Part shown: positions 5,279 through 12,300 of the stretch, piece by piece | Numbering within the stretch: position 1 is the first letter of the stretch | Layout of the letters: each line of letters starts with the position of its first letter | Assembly: GCA_902386085.1 (NCBI GenBank) | Contig: CABMIA010000028.1 | Span: 1-13,352, forward strand | Length of the DNA stretch: 13,352 bases | Direction of reading: 5' to 3' | From: an uncultured archaeon | GTDB taxonomy: Archaea; Halobacteriota; Methanosarcinia; Methanosarcinales; Methanoperedenaceae | The notes under the pieces: model-generated | Databases searched by the model: none | Told to the model about the DNA's origin: nothing | The model's input: the letters and a program-made list of their open reading frames with translations, nothing else | Program-made: the position numbers and the translations under genes

Positions 5279-5647
5279 TTATTTCAGGGCATCAAATTGA
5301 ACCCTGGTATCGGCGAAGACCTGCCAGCAAAGCACTTTCCCATTTTCTATTATCGCTTTCCAGGCCGCCGGAATGCTCCAGCGCTTCACTTTTTCACCTT
5401 TATACGAAGCCGATGCCCGCCCGAGAAGCACAAATTCCCTGTCGCGCTCAAAGATTTCCGAGATTTCAATTTTATAATCAGGGAAGGTTTCAAAATAGGC
5501 TGACCAACCTGATTTCATTAATGTTATTCCTTTATGTTCTTGTCCGATGCTGTCAATAAAAACATGGTCGGGTGTCATAAGTGAGCATATATTTTCAATA
5601 TCTGCCGCATTTATCGCTTTAATAAAATCTAAAACTACCTTTTTCAT
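5279..5647 (-). CDS. NTF2/SnoaL-like domain protein
   Basis: This 122-residue single-domain protein fits the NTF2-like cone fold of the SnoaL family. It opens with a helix (VVLDFIKAINAADIENICSL), then MTPDHVFIDSIGQEHKG, where such proteins place the 'l.ddv.f.dp.g....G' pocket strand. A helix with WSAYFETFPDYKIEI comes next, and the protein closes with three strands (EFVLLGRASASYKG; AAWKAIIENGKVLCWQVFAD). Length matches the family (about 110-140). NTF2-like proteins may be small hydrolases, isomerases or ligand binders, so substrate and reaction cannot be assigned. An AT-rich TATA-like element at 5670-5680 is centred about 28 nt before the ATG and no Shine-Dalgarno is visible, which suggests a leaderless transcript. 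It converges on the S-layer-like gene. Confidence 0.8.
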   Translation of the reverse strand: MKKVVLDFIKAINAADIENICSLMTPDHVFIDSIGQEHKGITLMKSGWSAYFETFPDYKIEISEIFERDREFVLLGRASASYKGEKVKRWSIPAAWKAIIENGKVLCWQVFADTRVQFDALK

Positions 5648-5708
5648 TCGAGTACGACCCGATTAAAGTAATAATATTTTGACTGGTATCGGTGATAACT
5701 GGTTTTTC

Positions 5709-5933
5709 TCAGTCTTCAATTTCTTCGACATAAAGTATTTCCCCAGTTTCATCAGATACTCCTATCTTATATGATATCGGTTCTTCGTCAAAGACATTCT
5801 GGACATCACATTCAACAATCCACTTATCTTCTTCTTTATCATATCTGACATTTCTGACATCAAATAAGAACTTGATTTTTTTAATACTCTCAAAGTATTC
5901 TCTTACTGTTTTAGTGGCTTCTCTTGCGTCCAT
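5709..5933 (-). CDS. Small acidic protein, unknown function
   Basis: This 74-residue protein was not assigned to a family. A helix, REATKTVREYFESIKKIK, is followed by strands: VRNVRYDKEEDKWIVECDVQNVF, then ISYKIGVSDETGEILYVEEIED. The layout of a helix, then W-x-V-x-x-D/E-V strands, then a D-x-x-G-E-I-L-x-Y ending recalls PepSY-like domains and the gas-vesicle protein GvpO, but it is shorter and no gas-vesicle genes are nearby, so that link is weak. AGGTG (plus-strand 5940-5944 as CACCT) lies a few bases before the ATG and a TATA-like tctatatgc lies about 45 nt upstream. The gene therefore seems to have a short leader with a true Shine-Dalgarno, unlike several leaderless neighbours. Confidence 0.6.
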   Translation of the reverse strand: MDAREATKTVREYFESIKKIKFLFDVRNVRYDKEEDKWIVECDVQNVFDEEPISYKIGVSDETGEILYVEEIED

Positions 5934-6380
5934 TACAGCACCTTGAATCCTGCATTGTTAGTTTGTTGCATATAGATTCCTAATGGATACATCCTTGTAG
6001 TTCCGATTTAGATTATTGAAAACTTGATTATAAAATCTCTATCAATTGCCTTAATACAGTAGTATTAATAAATTGATTTATGAACCAGTCGGCTTGGTAT
6101 TTTTATGGGACGCCTGCCTGTGTAGCGAAGCGGAGAAGGCGCGCGCTTGCAGAGGGCGGGTCGGGGTTGGAGGGAAGGGGAGGCTCGGAGTGCGGCGGAA
6201 TGGTAATGAGGTATTGCATCGTCTGCTATACAATAATTGACCGTTAGGATTTGGGGAGATGGATTTTTATGAGAGTAGTGAAAAATAGAAATTTTACTCA
6301 ATTTAGGCAGAATTAAGGATTAAATGATAGAAAAATGTTCAAATGTGCATAACCTGTAAGAGGCGAAAGTAAATAAAATG
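5934..6380. other. Intergenic region containing a GC-rich island
   Basis: This 447-base stretch has no convincing gene. A 78-codon minus-strand frame (6065-6301) is Pro/Ser/Arg/His-rich across the GC-rich part and looks accidental. The left end carries the promoter and Shine-Dalgarno of the small acidic gene. The right end (about 6290-6380) is AT-rich with no clear signal. Between them, about 6107-6201, base composition changes abruptly to very G-rich. Confidence 0.5.
6107..6201 (+). ncRNA. Candidate structured RNA or element remnant: GC-rich island
   Basis: About 95 bases are strongly G-rich, in the middle of DNA that is otherwise AT-rich. AAGCG at 6128-6132 can pair with CGCTT at 6144-6148, extended by GC at 6125-6126 with GC at 6149-6150 past one bulged G. 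A long purine-rich run, gggttggagggaaggggagg, follows. In AT-rich archaeal genomes such islands often mark stable RNAs, but this one shows no tRNA T-loop, C/D box pair or other known signature. A small dispersed repeat is an equally good explanation. Confidence 0.25.
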
Positions 6381-7205
6381 TTATTTAGTTTTTTCATATA
6401 TTATTTTTCGAACTTGCCCAATTGGTACTATAAACTCATTTCCCTCTGAATTTCTAAAACGATAATCTATATCCGTAATATCAAATAATTCTAAATCTTT
6501 TATTAGTTCATTAGGATCGATCATTTCCAAGGTAAGATTGCTAATTTTTTGCCTGTGTTTTTCTATCTCGTATCCAAAAAGGATGACAAGCAAGCTTATT
6601 ATAGTTATATATGCTACGATATTGAGAATCTGTGATTCAGGAGAGGGGATCAGTAAATAAATTAGTATTATTATATAAATTATTATATAAACTATTAAAT
6701 GATACTCCCAGTTTGCTAAATGATACTTCCATTTTAAAAGGCTAATATCCTCTCTCTTCGAGGTCAACAAAAACGATAATACTGAAAAAATTATAACCAT
6801 AATAAGGATTGCATGTAAGTATTTTATATTAACTGATAGTTTAATGAACTCAGAAATAACAGAGGCAAGAATTATAGTAGCAATAAATATTGAACCTATT
6901 ATTGCTGACTTTTGTATAAAATTATATGGAAAATTTGTGAAGCAATACTCCTTCTGTCTTTCTTTATATACTCCCGCATAATATAGTACTCCGACAGCTA
7001 AAACGAATACGGTTAAAATTGCAATGCCATCTGTAACAGTATTCCCATTAGGCTTTTCAAAATATTTCGACAGCAACGATGGTATCGAAAATTTCGAAAA
7101 GAATATTAGATTAGTAATCATAAATATAAAAGTCTGAACATTTTCGTTGGCCAAAAGGCGTTCAATATTGCCTTTCCAATTTATAGGCTCGTTACTTTTA
7201 TTCAT
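6381..7205 (-). CDS. Six-pass membrane protein with cytoplasmic C-terminal domain, unknown
   Basis: The 274-residue product is not recognised. Six hydrophobic segments lie near residues 24-44, 58-79, 99-120, 129-147, 169-187 and 192-212. Lys/Arg-rich loops (KERQKEY, KREDISLLKWK) should lie inside. A soluble tail of about 60 residues follows, containing EMIDPNELIKDLELFDITDIDYRFRN (broken by no cysteines) and ending EFIVPIGQVRKIIYEKTK. The tail resembles a small regulatory or scaffold domain, and there are no catalytic motifs. Codon use is markedly AT-rich (Ile by ATA/ATT, Lys by AAA) compared with the pelota and AMP phosphorylase genes, hinting at recent acquisition. The ATG overlaps the stop of an upstream 79-codon frame by 8 nt (ATGAATAA), so the two may be coupled. 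Confidence 0.6.
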   Translation of the reverse strand: MNKSNEPINWKGNIERLLANENVQTFIFMITNLIFFSKFSIPSLLSKYFEKPNGNTVTDGIAILTVFVLAVGVLYYAGVYKERQKEYCFTNFPYNFIQKSAIIGSIFIATIILASVISEFIKLSVNIKYLHAILIMVIIFSVLSFLLTSKREDISLLKWKYHLANWEYHLIVYIIIYIIILIYLLIPSPESQILNIVAYITIISLLVILFGYEIEKHRQKISNLTLEMIDPNELIKDLELFDITDIDYRFRNSEGNEFIVPIGQVRKIIYEKTK

Positions 7206-7437
7206 ATTTTGTCGCTTTTGTGCTTTTTGTGAGTATCAAAATATCTATCTTCCGAGTAATAAAGTTCCTGCAAACCAACATCAATCTATCATAACCCCTT
7301 AAATGAACCTTGTCAATAAAAAGAGTATAAACATAACCACAATTAACCCACCCCGTATTTGCGTGAACACCAAGACAGTAGTTACTTTTACATATCCCCC
7401 TCTCATAATATGAATCGCAAGAAATAATAAAATTCAT
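7198..7437 (-). CDS. Possible small cysteine-containing protein upstream of membrane protein
   Basis: A 79-residue frame starting at the ATG at 7437 reads MNFIISCDSYYERG, contains five cysteines (residues 7, 16, 21, 33 and 56), and ends in a basic stretch. Nothing matches a family I know. Support comes from the ATGAATAA overlap with the membrane protein start, from the balanced composition, and from its placement outside the pelota gene. Against it, no Shine-Dalgarno or well-placed promoter is seen; the nearest TATA-like element (7457-7465) is about 24 nt upstream and is better placed for pelota. The longer version starting within pelota on the opposite strand is an overlap artefact. Confidence 0.35.
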   Translation of the reverse strand: MNFIISCDSYYERGICKSNYCLGVHANTGWVNCGYVYTLFIDKVHLRGYDRLMLVCRNFITRKIDILILTKSTKATKYE

Positions 7438-7454
7438 ATTATTAGATATATTGT

Positions 7455-7468
7455 GATTTAATAATATC
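7455..7468 (+). promoter_or_regulatory. TATA box of the pelota operon
   Basis: The element gatttaataatatc is centred near 7461, 29 nt before the pelota ATG at 7490. No Shine-Dalgarno lies in the A-rich stretch before the ATG, so the transcript is probably leaderless. Confidence 0.5.
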
Positions 7469-7489
7469 CCGTGTAAACCGTGAAAAAAA

Positions 7490-8539
7490 ATGAAAGTCCT
7501 AAAAAAAGAGCTCAGGTTCAACGAAGGCGAAATCTCCCTCATCACCGAATCACTGGATGACCTCTGGCACCTGAAATACATTCTTGAGCCAGGCGACCTT
7601 GTATACGCTTTTACAAAAAGGAGAATAGAAGGAGCAACCGACAAGCTGAGACCTGAAAAAGCAGATAAGAAAACCGTGCGCCTCGGGATCAATGTTGAGA
7701 AAGTGGAGTTCCATAAATTCTCAAACCGGCTGCGCGTTCACGGGATCATTGTTGAAGGCAGCATAGATGAAGGGGCGTACCATACCCTGAATGTCGAGGA
7801 AGGAACAAACCTTTCAATAATCAAGAGATGGAAAAATGACCAGCTTGAAAGAATAAGGGAAGCCGAGATCGCAGCGAGGCGACCGAAGGTGATAATTGCC
7901 GCGATCGAGGAAGGGGAAGCAAGCATAGGCCTGGTAAGGCAGTTCGGGGTGGAAGAGGATTCATCCCTGCGCCAGTCGCTTGGAAAAGGCGAGGGGAATA
8001 ACCGGAACGAGTTTTTCGGGGAACTGGCTTCGCAGTTGAAATGGGCTGCGGAAAAAGTGGATGCCGTGATACTGGCAGGCCCTGGCTTTACAAAAGAGGA
8101 TTTTCTCGGGTTCCTGAGAACGAGGGAGCCGGAACTTGCAAAAAAAGCAGTCCTTGAGGACACAACCTCCATCGGGGTCTCAGGGTTCCAGGAAGTGCTG
8201 CGGCGGGGCGCTGTTGACAGGATAATGGAAGAATCCAGGATAGGAAGGGAAGCAAAGCTTATCGAGGAATTGATGAAGGAAATCTCGATGAACGGCAGGG
8301 CTGCATACGGCATGGCCGATGTTAGGAATGCGTTGAGCCTCGGAGCCATCGAGACGCTGCTCATTACGGATGAACTGCTGCGCACCGAGCGCGAGGGTAA
8401 TTCTATCGATGCGTTCTTAAAAAATGTTGAACATACCCAGGGAAGGATCGTGGTGTTCAGTACCGAATTCGAGCCTGGGAAGAAGCTTGAATCACTCGGA
8501 GGCATAGCTGCGCTCCTGCGGTTCAAGGTAGCTCCATGA
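7490..8539 (+). CDS. pelA: Pelota/Dom34 homologue, ribosome rescue and mRNA surveillance
   Basis: This 349-residue protein is archaeal Pelota, a translation-termination-factor paralogue. With aEF1A in archaea (Hbs1 in eukaryotes) it enters the A site of stalled ribosomes and, with ABCE1, splits them. Domain 1 (about 1-130) is the Sm-like fold, beginning MKVLKKELRFNEGEISLITES with the typical DLWHLKYILEPGDLV and VRLGINVEKVEFHKFSNRLRV, split by a basic loop. Domain 2 (about 133-255) begins KVIIAAIEEGEASIGLV. Domain 3 (about 260-349) carries NGRAAYGMADVRNALSLGAIE and VVFSTEFEPGKKLESLGGIAALLRF. There is no GGQ motif, as expected for a Pelota rather than an aRF1 release factor. Length matches archaeal members. 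Its stop overlaps the next start as ATGA, coupling it to a DUF434-type protein. Confidence 0.95.
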   Translation: MKVLKKELRFNEGEISLITESLDDLWHLKYILEPGDLVYAFTKRRIEGATDKLRPEKADKKTVRLGINVEKVEFHKFSNRLRVHGIIVEGSIDEGAYHTLNVEEGTNLSIIKRWKNDQLERIREAEIAARRPKVIIAAIEEGEASIGLVRQFGVEEDSSLRQSLGKGEGNNRNEFFGELASQLKWAAEKVDAVILAGPGFTKEDFLGFLRTREPELAKKAVLEDTTSIGVSGFQEVLRRGAVDRIMEESRIGREAKLIEELMKEISMNGRAAYGMADVRNALSLGAIETLLITDELLRTEREGNSIDAFLKNVEHTQGRIVVFSTEFEPGKKLESLGGIAALLRFKVAP

Positions 8540-9198
8540 ATCTTGAAACCGCTGCCGCGGACATAAGATACCTGCTTGACAGGGGGTATCCGCAGGAAGG
8601 GGCGGTGAAGTTCGTGAGCGCACACTACAGGCTGGATGAAAACGCAACCCATCTCCTTTCAAGAGCTGTTTTAGCAAGAGAGGTTTCGGATAAGAGGAAA
8701 AAGAAGTTTCTGCCGTGCGATGCAATAAAAGGCAACAGCATTGCGATCGATGGATATAATATCCTTATCGGATTGGAGAGTATTCTTGAGAAAAAGGCAT
8801 TCATCTGCGATGACGGGGTGATAAGGGATATCAGAGGTATTTTCAGGAATTATAAGGCCTCAGAAAGCACCGGAACTGCGATCGATACGATATTACAGTT
8901 TTTAAAAGAAAAAAATCCGATTTATGTTTGTTTTCTCCTTGATTCCCAGATAAGCAATAGCGGTTTGCTTGCCGGGAAGCTGCGGGAAAAGCTCGGGGAA
9001 TATGGATTAAAAGGCGATGCAAGAACATCCGGGCATGTGGATTATGACCTGAAAAATTCTAAATACATTGTTGCATCAAGCGATGGGGTGATTATCGATG
9101 CAGCAGAAAGTGTCATTAATTTCCTGGACTGCCTGGTAACGAGATTCAGGCATCTGGAGGCCGGAATTGCGCGGAAGTTCCCAGATAGTCAAAATTAA
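8536..9198 (+). CDS. DUF434-type protein with PIN/NYN-like C-terminal half
   Basis: This 220-residue protein starts with a helical DUF434-like region (about residues 1-60) containing YLLDRGYPQEGAVKFVSAHYRL and LSRAVLARE, with a basic end, DKRKKKF. Residues 67-200 look like an alpha/beta nuclease-type fold. A strand ends SIAIDGYN (D72), a central strand ends VCFLLDSQ (D136), and a later strand reads IVASSDGVIID (D183, D188). This order of acidic residues at strand ends matches the metal site of PIN/NYN RNases, but the match is by eye and activity is inferred. The DUF434 naming follows family knowledge; no function is established to my knowledge. The ATG overlaps the pelota stop (ATGA), so it is made together with the ribosome-rescue factor. 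It could be an RNase acting on stalled messages, or could bind RNA without cutting it. Confidence 0.75.
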   Translation: MNLETAAADIRYLLDRGYPQEGAVKFVSAHYRLDENATHLLSRAVLAREVSDKRKKKFLPCDAIKGNSIAIDGYNILIGLESILEKKAFICDDGVIRDIRGIFRNYKASESTGTAIDTILQFLKEKNPIYVCFLLDSQISNSGLLAGKLREKLGEYGLKGDARTSGHVDYDLKNSKYIVASSDGVIIDAAESVINFLDCLVTRFRHLEAGIARKFPDSQN

Positions 9199-9314
9199 TA
9201 AAGGGCTGGAATCAGACCATAAATTGATTAAACGGATTTGAAGGGATTGTTCTGGTTTACCTCACGCCTCATTAATAAAAGGGGAGAATATAAAAAAGTA
9301 TATGTTAAAAAAAC

Positions 9315-9385
9315 CACATATAGAAGTTTATATTTTGAACATTGGCAATGCTGGTTCAGCAATTTGAATAACGGGGTATGATAAA
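9315..9385 (+). promoter_or_regulatory. Promoter, leader hairpin and Shine-Dalgarno of AMP phosphorylase
   Basis: GTTTATATTTT at 9326-9336 is a good TATA box that predicts a start near 9358 and a leader of about 28 nt. TGCTG at 9349-9353 and CAGCA at 9357-9361 form a small hairpin with a GTT loop at the predicted start site, a possible operator dyad. GGGGT at 9373-9377, 8 nt before the ATG, serves as Shine-Dalgarno. The 116 bases before this region, after the previous gene, showed nothing further. Confidence 0.5.
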
Positions 9386-10903
9386 ATGGAGCTAAAAGTC
9401 CAACCACTTCAGATAAAGGCAGGCAAATTCAAAGTCGTCCTCAATACAGCGGATGCAAAAGAGATGGGGATCCATGGCGGCGACCGGGTCCAGTTGAAAG
9501 ATCACAGTTATCTCACGGCTATCGTTGAAACAGGCGATATGATCCCGAAAGGCAGTCTTGGGGTGTACCAGGAATGCTGCGAAAAGCTGGGAAAGATTTG
9601 CCCTCTTACGATGAATGTCGTCCCTACCACAAGACCGAGTTCAGTCGGTTTTATCAAAAAATTCATGGATCACCAGAAGTTGACACAGGAAGAGATCTAC
9701 CAGATCGTGCAGGATATTGTCAGGGATACTCTTACTGAAGTCGAGCTTGCGGCTTTTATCACTACGTCCTATATCCACGGGATGAGCTCTGATGAGGTCG
9801 AATGGCTCACGCGGGCCATGATCGATACAGGCGAGAAGATCGAGTTCGACACGCACCCCATTGCGGACAAGCACAGCATAGGCGGAGTCCCGGGGAACAA
9901 GATATCACTTCTCGTTGTGCCCATAATAGCTGCAAACGGTCTTCTCATACCAAAAACAAGCTCAAGGGCGATAACAGGCGCAGCAGGCACGGCTGACCTA
10001 ATGGAAGTTCTAGCGCCCGTGGAACTGGGAGCTGATGAGATAAAATCCATCACAGAGAAAGTCGGAGGCGTTATCGCATGGGGAGGCGCCACGAACATAG
10101 CGCCCGCAGATGATAAGCTGATACACGCCGAATACCCGCTCGGGATTGACCCGCATAACCAGCTTCTTGCATCCATAATGGCAAAAAAGGGAGCTGTCGG
10201 GGCGGATATCGTGGTTATTGATATCCCGGTCGGCAGCGGAACAAAAGTCCCGACGATGCAGGAAGGGAAAAAGCTCGCACGGGATTTGATAGAACTTGGA
10301 GAGCGCCTCGGCATGAACGTGGAATGCGCAATGACCTATGGCGCCTCGCCAGTAGGAAGGACTGTGGGGCCGGCGCTTGAGGTGAGAGAAGCGCTCAAGG
10401 TCCTGGAAACGATGGAGGGACCCAACAGCCTTATCGAAAAAAGCACTGGTCTTGCCGGCATCCTGCTTGAGATGGGAGGGGCGGCGGCAAAAGGGCACGG
10501 GAAGGATATGGCAATGGAGACACTGCGTTCAGGCAGGGCGCTTGAAAAACTAAAAGAGATAATAGAGGCGCAGGGTGGGAATCCGGATATTAAGCATACC
10601 GACATCATTCCGGGTGAACATCATGCAGAAATCCCATCCCCGGCAGATGGATACGTCATAGAATTCGATGACAAGCGCATAATCGAGATAGCGAGGATAG
10701 CCGGGGCGCCGACAGATAAAGGTTCAGGCGTCTGGATTCACAAGAAAAAGGGCGAGATCGTCAAAAAGGGCGAACCATTGATAACGATCTTTGCGGATAA
10801 GAACTGGAAGCTCACCGACGCCTTAAAAAGTGCTGAAAAAGATTTCCCGATAATCGTGGAGGGCATGCTTTTAGAGAGAGTACAGACCTTCAGGGTCATG
10901 TAG
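9386..10903 (+). CDS. deoA: AMP phosphorylase (archaeal deoA-like)
   Basis: This 505-residue enzyme phosphorolyses AMP (and CMP or UMP) to the free base and ribose 1,5-bisphosphate. In many archaea that product is isomerised and passed to a form III RubisCO, yielding 3-phosphoglycerate. An extra N-terminal domain of about 85 residues (barrel-like, ending NVVPTTRPSSV) distinguishes it from bacterial thymidine phosphorylase and is typical of the archaeal family. The catalytic core has DKHSIGGVPGNK at 161-172 and the phosphorylase signature SSRAITGAAGTADLME at 192-207. The C-terminal lid (about 444-475) contains TDKGSGVWIHKKKGEIVKKG. Length agrees with the known archaeal enzyme (about 503). It has its own promoter and a Shine-Dalgarno. 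Neither ribose-1,5-bisphosphate isomerase nor RubisCO lies within the window. Its stop is 2 nt from the end of the convergent gene. Confidence 0.95.
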   Translation: MELKVQPLQIKAGKFKVVLNTADAKEMGIHGGDRVQLKDHSYLTAIVETGDMIPKGSLGVYQECCEKLGKICPLTMNVVPTTRPSSVGFIKKFMDHQKLTQEEIYQIVQDIVRDTLTEVELAAFITTSYIHGMSSDEVEWLTRAMIDTGEKIEFDTHPIADKHSIGGVPGNKISLLVVPIIAANGLLIPKTSSRAITGAAGTADLMEVLAPVELGADEIKSITEKVGGVIAWGGATNIAPADDKLIHAEYPLGIDPHNQLLASIMAKKGAVGADIVVIDIPVGSGTKVPTMQEGKKLARDLIELGERLGMNVECAMTYGASPVGRTVGPALEVREALKVLETMEGPNSLIEKSTGLAGILLEMGGAAAKGHGKDMAMETLRSGRALEKLKEIIEAQGGNPDIKHTDIIPGEHHAEIPSPADGYVIEFDDKRIIEIARIAGAPTDKGSGVWIHKKKGEIVKKGEPLITIFADKNWKLTDALKSAEKDFPIIVEGMLLERVQTFRVM

Positions 10904-10905
10904 CC

Positions 10906-11250
10906 TTATTTCACAAAATTGTTCTCAAGCTTGAGCGAATAGAAAAAAATCGGCTCACCTTCAGGTACGTCTCTCCAGAGATGCTTGTCCACACAGCCCT
11001 CACCCAGTTCATTAATTAGACCTTCATAAGTGACAGCAGCTATTTTATCTATGTTCACCGCAATGTTCTCGAGGCGGCCGTTGTTCACATTCCGAACCCT
11101 GTAAACTCCTTTATTGAAGAATTTCGGGGAAATCAATGTGCTCTTCCCGTGCTCCTGCGCTTCTTTTATTTTGAACTCATCAAGGTCAAGGATGTGTCCG
11201 ATCCTTTCAATATCCAGTTTAAATTTCAATACTGCGGCGCTCAACACCAT
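10906..11250 (-). CDS. Small archaeal protein, unknown function
   Basis: This 114-residue protein is not recognised. The N-terminal part is VLSAAVLKFKLDIERIGHI, followed by a charged helix (DEFKIKEAQEHG), a block with SPKFFNKGVYRVRNVNNG, and a C-terminal part that includes AAVTYEGLINELGEG and PEGEPIFFYSLKLEN. There is no signal peptide or membrane segment, so it should be cytoplasmic. The composition is normal for a real gene and the frame fills the whole gap between AMP phosphorylase and RNase Z. A TATA-like TATTTAATGG at 11275-11284 (minus-strand CCATTAAATA) is centred about 28 nt before the ATG, and no Shine-Dalgarno is present, which supports the start and a leaderless transcript. The 3' end is 2 nt from that of AMP phosphorylase on the other strand. 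Confidence 0.65.
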   Translation of the reverse strand: MVLSAAVLKFKLDIERIGHILDLDEFKIKEAQEHGKSTLISPKFFNKGVYRVRNVNNGRLENIAVNIDKIAAVTYEGLINELGEGCVDKHLWRDVPEGEPIFFYSLKLENNFVK

Positions 11251-11273
11251 TGTTTATGAATATGTACCTGCGT

Positions 11274-11301
11274 GTATTTAATGGTTAGTCCCGTATTTAA
11301 T
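11274..11301 (-). promoter_or_regulatory. Repeated TATA-like GTATTTAAT pair before the 114-residue gene
   Basis: GTATTTAAT occurs at 11274-11282 and again at 11293-11301, 19 nt apart. The nearer copy is placed for a leaderless start at 11250. The farther copy would start transcription about 20 nt upstream. It may be an alternative promoter or chance in AT-rich spacer. Confidence 0.35.
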
Positions 11302-11308
11302 AAGGATC

Positions 11309-12220
11309 TCAATCCTGAAACGGTATTTCAAGCTCCATGAATTCTTCAGCGAGTCTGACGCCGGGAAACACACTTTTTGCATCACTGTAAAGAATATCCG
11401 TACTTTCCGAGTACCTTGAACTGATATGCGTCAGTATCAGTTGCTTTACTTTCGCTTCTTTTGCAAGCAGGGCCGCTTCCCCGGATGTCGAATGCTTCGT
11501 TTCAAGAGCCCAGTCCTTGAGTTCATCAGCCAGCGTGCCGTCATGTATCAGCAGGTCGGCCCCGATGCTTTCCCTGGCAATCGATTCGCACGGACGGGTA
11601 TCTCCGCTGTAAACGATTTTTCGGCCATGCCTGCTCTCACCTATTACCTCGGAAGGCATTACTGTCCGGCCGTTAATAGAAACCGGTTCACCCCTCTGGA
11701 GTCTTGAGAAAAGGGGTCCCGCCGGAACCCCAAGCTCTATCGCTCTTTCCCGGTTAAATCTTCCAGTGCGTTTTTTTTCGTAAAATACATAGCCAAGGCT
11801 TGGAATCCCGTGGTCTGTGGCTACAGTCTTAATGAAATACTCACCCCTGTCAAGAATCTCGCCGTCCTTCAGTTCATGCGCATTTATCTCAAATCCGAGT
11901 TTGTAGTAGCCAAGTTCGATCAGGAGATGGACCATATGCCCTGTCCATTCAGGCCCGTATATATCAAGCGGTTCGGTTCTCCCGTTAAAAGACATCGTCT
12001 GGATGAGTCCTGGGATCCCAAGAAAATGATCTGCATGGAAATGCGTGATGAAAATGGAATTTATCTTCATTCCCGTCTTTGCGCGCATCATCTGCTGTTG
12101 CGTGCCTTCCCCGCAGTCTAAAAGCATTAGTTCTCCTTTCCTGTTGACCAATATCGCAGACGGATTGCGATTAGGTGTGGGCAGCGTTCCTCCTGTGCCC
12201 AGAAAAGTTACTCGCAGCAT
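11309..12220 (-). CDS. rnz: Ribonuclease Z (tRNA 3' endonuclease)
   Basis: This 303-residue short-form RNase Z is a zinc metallo-beta-lactamase-fold enzyme that cuts the 3' trailer from precursor tRNAs in the cytoplasm. The N-terminus MLRVTFLGTGGTLPTPNRN with LDCGEGTQQQM is diagnostic. The metal motif HFHADH lies at 60-65 (H60, H62, D64, H65). The other ligands are H137 (ATDHG), D207 (YSGDTRP) and H265 (LTHISSRY), and KHSTSGEAA at 242-250 supplies the conserved catalytic-region histidine. Residues 145-185 form the flexible arm region used to hold tRNA. Length matches bacterial and archaeal short forms (about 300-310). A TATA box at 12244-12252 is centred 28 nt before the ATG with no Shine-Dalgarno, so it is probably leaderless. 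It is divergent from a nucleotidyltransferase. Confidence 0.96.
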   Translation of the reverse strand: MLRVTFLGTGGTLPTPNRNPSAILVNRKGELMLLDCGEGTQQQMMRAKTGMKINSIFITHFHADHFLGIPGLIQTMSFNGRTEPLDIYGPEWTGHMVHLLIELGYYKLGFEINAHELKDGEILDRGEYFIKTVATDHGIPSLGYVFYEKKRTGRFNRERAIELGVPAGPLFSRLQRGEPVSINGRTVMPSEVIGESRHGRKIVYSGDTRPCESIARESIGADLLIHDGTLADELKDWALETKHSTSGEAALLAKEAKVKQLILTHISSRYSESTDILYSDAKSVFPGVRLAEEFMELEIPFQD

Positions 12221-12240
12221 GAGGTGCTTATTTGCCTTTT

Positions 12241-12280
12241 TGCTTTAAATAGTCATTTAAGATAAAATGCTTTATTACGA
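12241..12280. promoter_or_regulatory. Divergent TATA boxes of rnz and the nucleotidyltransferase gene
   Basis: Two separate elements lie in the 80-nt gap. TTTAAATAG at 12244-12252 is centred about 28 nt from the rnz ATG at 12220. GCTTTATTAC at 12269-12278 is centred about 27 nt from the plus-strand ATG at 12301. Neither gene has a Shine-Dalgarno, so both are predicted to be leaderless. TTTAAA-tagtc-ATTTAA at 12244-12260 is a nearly symmetric AT stretch between them. Confidence 0.5.
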
Positions 12281-12300
12281 TTCAGGTTCAAAATACACGC

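Noticed and set aside
5192..5503. 103-codon plus-strand frame
   Set aside because: Mostly antisense to the NTF2-like gene, with composition typical of a shadow frame.
5709..5933. Gas-vesicle GvpO assignment
   Set aside because: Only a loose resemblance in the C-terminal strands, shorter than GvpO, and no other gas-vesicle genes nearby.
6065..6301. 78-codon minus-strand frame across the GC-rich island
   Set aside because: Pro/Ser/Arg/His-rich reading caused by the G-rich DNA; no start signals.
7438..7692. Upstream extension of the 79-codon frame into pelota
   Set aside because: It overlaps the start of a certain gene on the other strand.
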